From assembly GCA_963773665.1 (NCBI GenBank), contig CAVZBZ010000004.1, positions 1 through 64,000 of the forward strand: 64,000 bases of DNA, read 5' to 3'. The number at the start of each line of letters is the position of its first letter. The first letter of the stretch is position 1. The DNA comes from DATJLY01 sp963773665 (GTDB taxonomy: Bacteria > Pseudomonadota > Alphaproteobacteria > ATCC43930 > CGMCC-115725). The position numbers and the translations under genes are program-made. The notes beneath the pieces were generated by a model. That model did not search any database and had not been told where the DNA came from. It worked only from the letters and a program-made list of their open reading frames with translations. This document shows positions 1 through 6,909 of the stretch, one piece after another.

Positions 1-142
1 GTCCGGAAATGCCCTTTGAGACCGCACAGCGGTGCCTTAAGTACCTGCTCTAGCCCCATTTCTCCGAAGAATTCCCTACACAAAGGAACAGGGAATTTTT
101 TCAGCGGATCAGGGAACGCTGCGACGATCTCAGGGAATTGGG
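1..142. other. Non-coding remnant left of the ligA scrap
   Basis: No gene is supported here. From about 80 to 142 the motif CAGGGAA recurs three times at short, irregular spacing, ending where sequence similar to LigA begins. This looks like degenerate filler beside mobile DNA; I assign no function. Confidence 0.3.
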
Positions 143-289
143 GGCGCCGATGCCGGCTCCAAGGCCGACAAGGCCAAGGCATTGGGCGTCACGACGCTGT
201 CCGAGGAGGAGTGGCTGAAGCTCGCGCGGTCGGGGTACGCCCCGGCAAGCGCCGCACGCGTCGTTCACCGACGCGCGACCGGATGCTAG
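143..289 (+). pseudogene. ligA: 3' fragment of NAD-dependent DNA ligase (BRCT domain)
   Basis: About 48 codons read GADAGSKADKAKALG, then VTTLSEEEWLKL, the typical end of the BRCT domain of bacterial LigA, which binds nicked DNA. The rest of ligA is absent: the sequence before 143 is unrelated and in-frame stops lie upstream. The frame closes at a TAG (287-289) formed at the junction with the IS element. It is a displaced or decayed 3' scrap, not a functional ligase. Identification rests on the lysine-rich GSK segment and the LSEEEW motif. Confidence 0.7.
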
Positions 290-1341
290 AGCGGGATTGT
301 TTTAGCCGGAGTTGATTGGGGATTCCCGAATTGGGGGCGTTTCTGATTCAACATGCTGGCTGGGCGAAGGGGGCCGGCATGAATGGCAAAACCTTATTCG
401 ATGGATCTTCGCGAGCGGGTTGTTGCGGCGGTCGAGAACGAGGGGCTGTCGCGGCATGAAGCGGCGTCGCGGTTTGGGGTTGGCGTGAGCACGGCGATCG
501 CCTGGGTGCGGCGCTTCCGGGAGACGGGGAGCGTGGTGCCGGGACAGATGGGCGGGCACAAGCCGAAGGCGATCCGGGACGAGCATGAGGTTTGGCTGCG
601 CGAGCGCATTCGCGAGCGCGATTTCACTTTGCGCGGGCTTGTCCGCGAACTCGCCGGGCGCGGCCTCAAGGCCGATTACACCGCGGTCTGGACGTTCGTT
701 CACGCCGAGGAGTTGAGCTTCAAAAAAAACCGTGCTCGCCAGCGAACAGGATCGCCCCGACGTGGCGAGACGGCGAGCGCAGTGGAAAGCGCGTCAGAGG
801 CGGATTGAACCGGCGCGCCTGGTCTTCATCGATGAGACCTGGACCAAGGACAACATGGCCCCGCTCCGGGGATGGGGACCGCGCGGCCGGCGGCTGCGCG
901 CCAAGGTGCCGCAGGCGCGCTGGAAGACCATGACCTTCCTGGCCGCGCTGCGGCACGATCGTATCGACGCGCCCTGGCTGCTCGATGCCCCGATCAACGG
1001 CCAGACCTTCCGGACCTATGTCGAGAAGGTTCTCGTCCCGACCCTGAGACCGGGCGACATCGTCATCATGGACAATCTCGGCAGCCACAAGGGACGCGCC
1101 GTCCGTCACGCCATCCGTGCCGTCGGCGCCAAGCTCATCCTCCTGCCGAAATACTCGCCCGACCTCAACCCCATCGAACAGCTCTTCGCCAAGCTCAAAC
1201 ACTTGCTGCGCAAAACCGCCGCGCGAAGCTTCGACGCCGTGACCGAAGCCATCGGACAGCTTCTCGGCAGCTTCACGCCGCAAGAATGCTCAAACTACTT
1301 CAGCAACTCCGGATATGGTCCCGCCTAATTCAATCCCGCTC
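289..1341 (+). mobile_element. IS630-family insertion sequence, copy 1 (1053 bp)
   Basis: The element starts GAGCGGGATTG and ends with the inverted CAATCCCGCTC. It is flanked by TA on both sides (287-288 and 1342-1343), the duplicated target dinucleotide typical of the IS630/Tc1-mariner group. It carries a two-frame DDE transposase. The sub-terminal sequences also pair (CCGGAGTTG near the left end, CAACTCCGG near the right end). A copy with the same length and identical predicted proteins lies inverted at 9600-10652, so transposition or duplication was recent. It sits between the ligA scrap and a sulfotransferase gene whose start lies 14 bases beyond the element. Confidence 0.93.
383..1328 (+). 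CDS. IS630-family transposase, two overlapping frames (copy 1)
   Basis: The first frame (383-808, 141 aa) has the helix-turn-helix DNA-binding region, beginning MAKPYSMDLRERVVAAVEN. The second frame (to 1328; a 198-aa reading starts at 732) has the DDE catalytic domain: FIDETW supplies the first Asp, IVIMDNLGSHK the second and NPIEQLFAKLKH the Glu. The frames overlap at a run of eight A at 722-729. Dropping one A joins them as FKKTVLASEQDRPDVARR, a normal IS630 sequence. Production of full-length enzyme (about 314 aa) therefore probably uses slippage at the A8 run. Both copies share the run, so a private sequencing error is less likely here. Confidence 0.9.
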
Positions 1342-1354
1342 TAGGTTCGCAGCG

Positions 1355-3220
1355 ATGGATGCGAAAGCGCGCGACCAGCTCCTGCTGCAAGCCGATCTCG
1401 ACCAGAAGACCGGCCGTTTCCGCGAGGCGGAGGCGAAATGCCGCGAGCTACTCTCTACCTCGCCGCGCTTTGCAGCGGCGAAGGCACTGCTCGGCTCGAT
1501 CGCGGCGAAGACCGGCCGCGCCGCGTTAGCGATCGATCTGCTGCGCGAAGCGGCGGCGCTCGACAAGCGCGCCGTCACGGTCAGAGCCGAGCTGGGCATG
1601 CTTCTCCTGCGGCAGGGACAGGCCGAGAATGCGCTCCCCTTTCTCCGCGAGGCCGTGCGGCTCAAGCCGCAGGATGCCGAGGCCTACAACAATCTCGGCC
1701 TTGCCTATCTCGATCTGCGGCGTTTCGCCGAGGCGATCGCCTCGTTCGAGAAGGCGACGACTCGGAAGCCCGTGCTAGCCGGCGCCCATCACAATCTCGG
1801 CGTGGCGCAGGAAGCGTTGGGGCAAGAGGCCGCGGCCGCGGTCGCCTACCGCTGCGCCCTTGCGCTCGCACCCGATCTGGCGGCTTCGCACGTGCGGCTT
1901 GGCCGCTTGCTGGCGCAGCATGACCAGCGCGAGGAGGCGCTCGCCGTCTTCCGCGCGGCCACGTGGGCGCAGCCGAACTCCGCCACCGGCGAACTCGAGG
2001 CGGCGCGGCTGCTGGTCGAAGAGGGACGCGTCGCCGAGGCAGAAGCGCTGCTGCGCCGCGCCGCCGAGCGCGAGCCGCCGCGCGACGAGACGCACGAGCG
2101 GCTCGGCAGCGCCCTCGTCCAACTCGGCCGCTTCGATCAAGCCATCGCGAGCTTCGAGCGTGCCCTCGCCATCGCGCCGCGCAACACGCAGGCCTGTCTC
2201 GGGCTCGTCCAGGCCAAGAAGATCGCCGCGGCGGACCTTGCGCTCGTCGAGGGGATGACTGCGCTCCTCTGCGGCGACGGCCTGAGCGAGCCGGACCGGA
2301 TGCGGCTGCACTATGCGCTCGGCAAGGCCGCTGACGACCTCGGCCATTATGACGACGCCATGCGGCATTTCGACGAGGCGAACCGCATGGCCGCGCAGCG
2401 GCTGCGCGAGACCCGGCACATGATCGATCGCGCGGCGCACACGGCCAATATCGACCGGCTGATCGCGACTTTCAGCGCCGATTTCTTCGCCGCGAACGCC
2501 GCGCTCGGCTGCGACAGCGAGTTGCCGATCCTGATCGTCGGTATGATCCGCTCCGGCACCACGCTGGTCGAGCAGATCGTATCGAGCCATCCCGCTGTGG
2601 GTGCGGGAGGTGAGCTGCCGTTCTGGGGCCGCCAGGGCGCGTCGCTGACCGAGGTGGCGGAAGGCCGCTTCGGTCGCGAGCACGCGCTCGCAATGGCGGA
2701 CGACTATTGCCGCGTGCTGCGCGCGAAAGATTCGGCGGCTGTGCGTGTCACCGACAAGATGCCGACGAATTTCCTGCTGCTCGGCCTCGCCCACCTAGTC
2801 TTGCCCCGAGCGCGCATCATCCACTGCCGGCGCGACCCGGTCAACACGTGCCTGTCGATCTACATGACGCCGTACAGCAATCTGCCCGATTTCGCGCACG
2901 ACCGCGGCAACATCGTCTACTACTACGAGGAATATCGCCGCCTCATGGCGCATTGGCGCCGCGTGCTGCCGGCCGACCGTTTTCTCGAGATCGATTACGA
3001 GGACCTCGTCGCCGCGCCCGAGCCGGCGACGCGACGCATGCTCGCGTTCTGCGGGCTCGCATGGGACGATGCGTGCCTTCGTCCCGAAAGCAACCCGCGG
3101 GCGATCCAGACGCCGAGCTCGTGGCAAGCGCGCCAGCCGGTCTATCGCCATGCCGTGCTCCGGTGGCGCCGGTACGAGCCTTATCTCGGCGCGTTCCGCC
3201 GCCTTGTCGCCGACCCGTGA
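1355..3220 (+). CDS. TPR-repeat sulfotransferase 1
   Basis: Predicted 621 aa. Residues about 1-330 are tandem tetratricopeptide repeats (for example AEAYNNLGLAYLDLRRFAEA). Residues about 390-600 are a Sulfotransfer_3-type domain that would move sulfate from PAPS to a hydroxyl or tyrosine acceptor. The 5'-phosphosulfate loop is ILIVGMIRSGTTLVEQ (about residue 390) and the 3'-phosphate site is RIIHCRRDPVNTCLS (about 486). In related proteins the TPR part is thought to bind the acceptor. The ATG at 1355 is 14 bases after the IS end, with no clear ribosome site, so the native promoter or a few N-terminal codons may have been replaced. It converges on the PEP-CTERM gene at 3276-4077. Substrate, protein or polysaccharide, is not shown by sequence. 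Confidence 0.88.
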   Translation: MDAKARDQLLLQADLDQKTGRFREAEAKCRELLSTSPRFAAAKALLGSIAAKTGRAALAIDLLREAAALDKRAVTVRAELGMLLLRQGQAENALPFLREAVRLKPQDAEAYNNLGLAYLDLRRFAEAIASFEKATTRKPVLAGAHHNLGVAQEALGQEAAAAVAYRCALALAPDLAASHVRLGRLLAQHDQREEALAVFRAATWAQPNSATGELEAARLLVEEGRVAEAEALLRRAAEREPPRDETHERLGSALVQLGRFDQAIASFERALAIAPRNTQACLGLVQAKKIAAADLALVEGMTALLCGDGLSEPDRMRLHYALGKAADDLGHYDDAMRHFDEANRMAAQRLRETRHMIDRAAHTANIDRLIATFSADFFAANAALGCDSELPILIVGMIRSGTTLVEQIVSSHPAVGAGGELPFWGRQGASLTEVAEGRFGREHALAMADDYCRVLRAKDSAAVRVTDKMPTNFLLLGLAHLVLPRARIIHCRRDPVNTCLSIYMTPYSNLPDFAHDRGNIVYYYEEYRRLMAHWRRVLPADRFLEIDYEDLVAAPEPATRRMLAFCGLAWDDACLRPESNPRAIQTPSSWQARQPVYRHAVLRWRRYEPYLGAFRRLVADP

Positions 3221-3226
3221 AAACGA

Positions 3227-3251
3227 AAGCGGCCCGCCGAGCGGGCCGCTT
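3227..3251. terminator. Bidirectional hairpin between convergent genes
   Basis: AAGCGGCCCGC (3227-3237), a CGA loop and GCGGGCCGCTT (3241-3251) form an 11-bp perfect stem between the stop of the sulfotransferase and the stop of the converging PEP-CTERM gene. A T-run (3259-3263) lies a short way downstream on the plus strand. Confidence 0.8.
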
Positions 3252-3275
3252 CGCGTACTTTTTGGCGCCCCTGCG

Positions 3276-4077
3276 TCAGGCTTTCTGCTTGCGGCGGCGC
3301 CGGGCGACGGCCAGGGCGCCGAGACCCGCGCCGAAGAGCGAGAGCGTGGCCGGTTCCGGAACGGACGTTCTGCGAGCCGCTGGTGCCGCTGTAGATGTAG
3401 GCGAGCACGCCGGGCGTGCTACCGGAATGCGCGTCGTAAACGGATTCGGAGAACCCCTGGGGGTCGAGGCCTTCCCAGCCGACGAACGCGCCCTGTTGGT
3501 TCCCGCCGCCCTGGGTGTTATCCGGGCTGAAACTGGAGGCGATCGGGTCGAGCGCATTTCCGTTGAGCAGGCCGGTCAAGCTCACATCGAAATTGCCGAC
3601 ATCGGCGCAGAGGCCTTGTCCGACCGAGTTACAGTTCGGCGGGTTCGAAAAGTTCGTACGTCCGTATTCGTCGTCGTAATCGTACGAGAATAGGTCGCCA
3701 GCGATCGTGCCACCGTAACCATCGAGCCATGAAAGCCTGTAAACCGTCTGAGGCCCGACATCCGGAATACTGAACGTTTTGGTCGTGCCGTTATTGTCGG
3801 CTTGATAGCCGGTCAAGGTGATCGACAAGTTGGTTAAGCTGGTGCTGGCGCTCGTATTGACGAAGAACAGGTTCGGCGTGTCGTAGGCATTGACGCCGTT
3901 GTTGGTCATCGTGTAGGTCGGATGGCCGAAGCTGCAGTCGATGTTGGTACCGCACTGGGCGTCGTAGGAGCCGTAGATCTCGCCGACTTGGATCTTCGTC
4001 GCCTGGGCCCCCGGCGCCGCCATCACAAGCAGCGCTGCCGCACCTGCCGTCCCCAGCAATTGTGCCTTGAAAGCCAT
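3276..4077 (-). CDS. PEP-CTERM sorted secreted protein 1 (frameshifted before the sorting signal)
   Basis: The start at 4077 is chosen for the strong ribosome site GGGAGGAAAAA directly before ATG. It begins with a Sec signal peptide, MAFKAQLLGTAGAAALLVMA then APGAQA, followed by a Ser/Thr/Asn-rich beta-type body of no recognised family. The C-terminus is VPEPATLSLFGAGLGALAVA followed by RRRRKQKA: the PEP motif, one membrane helix and an Arg-rich tail recognised by exosortase A. The body and the sorting signal are in different frames. One extra base at 3363-3364 separates them; removing it gives SGSQNVVPEPATLS. An acidic tyrosine patch, FSYDYDDEYGRT, is encoded at 3655-3690. The gene is divergent from the sulfotransferase/oxygenase cluster and has a sigma-54-type promoter upstream. 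Confidence 0.85.
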
Positions 4078-4135
4078 TTTTTCCTCCCGCATCCCCGGGC
4101 GGTCCAGCAGCACGGCCGCCCGCCAATTCATTTCA

Positions 4136-4151
4136 TGCACAACCCATGCCG
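4136..4151 (-). promoter_or_regulatory. Sigma-54-type promoter of PEP-CTERM gene 1
   Basis: On the minus strand the site reads CGGCATGGGTTGTGCA. It keeps GG at -24 and GC at -12 with the required 10-base spacing, against consensus TGGCAYR-N4-TTGCW (two mismatches). It lies about 60 bases upstream of the ATG. It is the weakest of three equivalent sites in the window, and is supported mainly by the other two. Confidence 0.55.
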
Positions 4152-4203
4152 ACCCAATTATTTCAATTGGTTAGCTTGGCGTGGGCACGGCAGCCTCCAA
4201 AAT

Positions 4204-4230
4204 GTGTAAAAGATTTCGACACGCCCGAAG
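4204..4230 (-). promoter_or_regulatory. Putative activator-binding element upstream of PEP-CTERM gene 1
   Basis: Aligned without gaps to the element before PEP-CTERM gene 3 (43457-43483), most positions agree, including TGTAAAA (plus strand) and GACAC. The distal TTAC half-site is degenerate here. It lies about 54 bases upstream of the sigma-54-type site, a plausible position for an enhancer-binding regulator such as PrsR. Confidence 0.45.
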
Positions 4231-4343
4231 GGGCAATCGTAAATTTTATCGTTTCGGCCGGCCTTTCCTTTAACAGCCGCCGCGAATTTGGCATTCGCCT
4301 TGCGGCCGATCGCGCATTACATAGGAGCCGGAAGAAAACCCGA

Positions 4344-6272
4344 ATGCCGAGCTCCGGACCAAGCACGATCGCCGCAGCGCGCGCTGGCGCCGACCTGTTA
4401 CACGATGCGCTCGCGCACCAGCGGCGTGGCCGGCTCGGCGAGGCCGCTATGTGCTGCGAAGCGATCCTGCGGCGCGACGGCAATCACGCGACCGCGCTGC
4501 AGTTGCTCGGCGTCATCCGTGCCCAGGAAGGCCAGCTCGAACGCGCCGTCGAGCTTCTGCAACGGGCGGTCGCGACCGCCCCCGGCGCGGCCGAAGCGCA
4601 CAACAATCTCGGCATGGCGCTGCACGGCCTGAAGCGCGACGACGACGCGGTCGCGTGCTATCGCACGGCGCTCGCCTTGAAGCCGCGCTACGCCATCGCG
4701 CACAACAATCTCGGCATTGCGCTGGCCGCGCTCGGCCGGCTCGAGGACGCGATCGCCGAGTACCGTCAGGCGCTCGCGCTCGAGCCGCGCTACCCCGAGG
4801 CGCTCAACAATTTCGGTCGCGCCCTCAATTCGCTCAAACGATACGCGGAGGCGGCCGAACCGCTGCGCCACGCGATCCGGCTGAAGCCCGATTTCGCCGA
4901 GGCGCATCTCAACCTGGGCAACGTTCTCGGTACGCTCGGACGCCGGGGTGACGCAATCGAGGAATTTCACGTGGCGGCAAGCCTGCAGCCGAACAATACG
5001 GTCGTACAAATCGGCGTTGCGGCAGGTCTGTTGGCCATGAACCGGCACGAACACGCCATCGCCCATTACGAGAAGGCCTCTGCGCTCGATCCACACCTCA
5101 CGGCGGCGCTCGCCGGTCTCGGCACGGCGCTGCAGGAATTGGGACGGATCGACGAGGCTCGCACGCAGTTCGAGGCGGCGATCGCTATCGAGCCGCGCAA
5201 TCCGCAGCATTATGCAAAGCTCGCGAACGCCGCGATGCTTTCCGCGGCCGACCCGCACTTGCAGTCGATGCTGACACTCGCGCGAGATCTCGCGGCGATG
5301 TCGGTAGAGGATCGGATTGCCTTACATTTCGCGCTCGGCAAGGCGCTGGCGGACAGCGGCGACGAGGAACGCTCGTTCGAGCATCTTCTTGCCGGCAACG
5401 CGCTGGCGCGGCAGAAGACCTCATATGACGAGCCAGCCGTGCTCGGGCGCCTGGAACGATCGCGCGCGATGTTCAGCCGCGAGCTGATCGAGACGCGGAA
5501 GACATTCGGTAATCCGTCCCGCCAGCCGATTTTCATTCTTGGGATGCCGCGCTCGGGCTCGACGCTGGTAGAACAAATCCTCGCCCGGCATCGGATGGTG
5601 TTTGCCGCAGGCGAGCTCGAGGATTTCCGCGCCGCCCTCCGGTCGGTCGGACTGGGCACGCGGGAGGTGCCTTACCCCGACGGGGTGCCAGCCTTGAGCG
5701 ACAGCCAGCTCAGGGATATCGCTGCGAAATATCTCGCAAGCACCGAGGAATTGGTGTCGCCCGATGTGCGGCGCGGCATAGTCCAGCGAATCACCGACAA
5801 GATGCCCGCAAATTTCCGCTACGCCGGCCTCATCCACATGATCCTTCCCAACGCCCGCATCATTCATACCTGCCGTGATCCGATCGACACCTGCCTCTCA
5901 TGCTTCTCGATCCACTTCCAGGGCCAGCCCTTCACTTACGATCTCACCGAACTCGGCCGTTACTACCGCGCCTATGCGCAACTCATGGAACATTGGCGCG
6001 CGGTCCTGCCCGAGGGCGTTCTGCTCGATGTGCGTTACGAGGATCTGGTCTATGATTTCGAGACCCAGGCGCGCCGCATCGTCGCGCATTGCGGGCTCGA
6101 ATGGGACGAGGCCTGCCTCTCCTTCACCAATGCGCCGCGGCCGGTGAAGACGGCGAGCGCGGCGCAGGTCCGGCGCCCCATCTACAAGACATCGGTCGGG
6201 CGCTGGCGCCCGCCGGCCGAGAAGCTGCGCCCTTTGCTCGAGGCGCTCGACGGGGTCGCGTCCGATGGATGA
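4344..6272 (+). CDS. TPR-repeat sulfotransferase 2
   Basis: Predicted 642 aa. The start at 4344 follows AGGAGCCGGAAG. Residues about 15-330 are regular TPR units (AEAHNNLGMALHGLKRDDDA, AIAHNNLGIALAALGR). The C-terminal sulfotransferase domain has the PAPS 5' loop PIFILGMPRSGSTLVEQILA (about residue 394) and the 3' site RIIHTCRDPIDTCLSCFS (about 504), plus ITDKMPANFRYAGLIH. It is the first gene of a tight three-gene unit: its last 8 bases overlap the oxygenase start. The next sulfotransferase closely resembles it in the catalytic part, suggesting tandem duplication. Acceptor unknown. Confidence 0.9.
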   Translation: MPSSGPSTIAAARAGADLLHDALAHQRRGRLGEAAMCCEAILRRDGNHATALQLLGVIRAQEGQLERAVELLQRAVATAPGAAEAHNNLGMALHGLKRDDDAVACYRTALALKPRYAIAHNNLGIALAALGRLEDAIAEYRQALALEPRYPEALNNFGRALNSLKRYAEAAEPLRHAIRLKPDFAEAHLNLGNVLGTLGRRGDAIEEFHVAASLQPNNTVVQIGVAAGLLAMNRHEHAIAHYEKASALDPHLTAALAGLGTALQELGRIDEARTQFEAAIAIEPRNPQHYAKLANAAMLSAADPHLQSMLTLARDLAAMSVEDRIALHFALGKALADSGDEERSFEHLLAGNALARQKTSYDEPAVLGRLERSRAMFSRELIETRKTFGNPSRQPIFILGMPRSGSTLVEQILARHRMVFAAGELEDFRAALRSVGLGTREVPYPDGVPALSDSQLRDIAAKYLASTEELVSPDVRRGIVQRITDKMPANFRYAGLIHMILPNARIIHTCRDPIDTCLSCFSIHFQGQPFTYDLTELGRYYRAYAQLMEHWRAVLPEGVLLDVRYEDLVYDFETQARRIVAHCGLEWDEACLSFTNAPRPVKTASAAQVRRPIYKTSVGRWRPPAEKLRPLLEALDGVASDG

Positions 6273-6909
6273 GCGTCGCGCGCCGGATTTCGCCGCGGCG
6301 AAGCTTTTGCCGCTGTTCTCCTCGCCACTCGTAACGCTCGTGCTGCCCGACGCCGCCGCCCTCAACGATCGGCTCCGCGATGGCATCCTCGCGCACGAAG
6401 CACAGTCCGAAGGCCGCGCGCGCAGCAATGCCGGCGGCTGGCATTCCGAGCCGGGACAGCTCGAATTCTGTGGCGAGGCCGGGCGCACGCTGGTGCGCCA
6501 CATGTACGCCCTCGGCGACGATGCGACGCGGCGCGTCCTCGTCGAGCTCGGCCAGCCGCCGCGCCCGGTGCGCTGGTCGCTGCGCGCCTGGGTCAACGTC
6601 AACCGCGCCGGCGACTTCAACCGCGTGCACACGCATCCTGGGTCGACCTGGTCGGGCACCTATTACGTCGATACCGGCGATCCGCCGCAGGACGCGTCCC
6701 ACGGCACGCCGATCGTGCTGCTCGACCCATGCCAAGGACACGCCAATACGTTCCTCCAGCCGATGGTGCCGCTCGCCTTCCCGGTGCGGCCCGAGCCGGG
6801 CCTCATGATCCTGTTCCCGAGCTATGTGCCGCACATGGTGAACCCGCACGGCGGCACCCGGCCGCGCATCTCGATCGCCTTCAATCTGCGCAAGGAGCCT
6901 TACCCATGA
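6265..6909 (+). CDS. 2-oxoglutarate/Fe(II)-dependent oxygenase (TIGR02466-like)
   Basis: Predicted 214 aa, about the normal length of this small family of putative 2OG-Fe(II) oxygenases (2OG-FeII_Oxy_5 type). RVHTHPGSTWSGTYYVD contains the first metal-ligand histidines. The distal ligand region is PSYVPHMVNPHGGTRPRISI, with a further His and the Arg expected to hold 2-oxoglutarate. The product is expected to hydroxylate a protein or small-molecule substrate in the cytoplasm. It overlaps the stop of the upstream sulfotransferase by 8 bases and the start of the downstream one by 4 (ATGA), so the three are very probably co-translated and act on the same target (inference). Confidence 0.82.
   Translation: MDERRAPDFAAAKLLPLFSSPLVTLVLPDAAALNDRLRDGILAHEAQSEGRARSNAGGWHSEPGQLEFCGEAGRTLVRHMYALGDDATRRVLVELGQPPRPVRWSLRAWVNVNRAGDFNRVHTHPGSTWSGTYYVDTGDPPQDASHGTPIVLLDPCQGHANTFLQPMVPLAFPVRPEPGLMILFPSYVPHMVNPHGGTRPRISIAFNLRKEPYP

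Noticed and set aside
1775..2794. Long minus-strand reading frame (about 340 codons) opposite sulfotransferase 1
   Set aside because: No domain or ribosome site; antisense to TPR and sulfotransferase motifs that are clearly coding.
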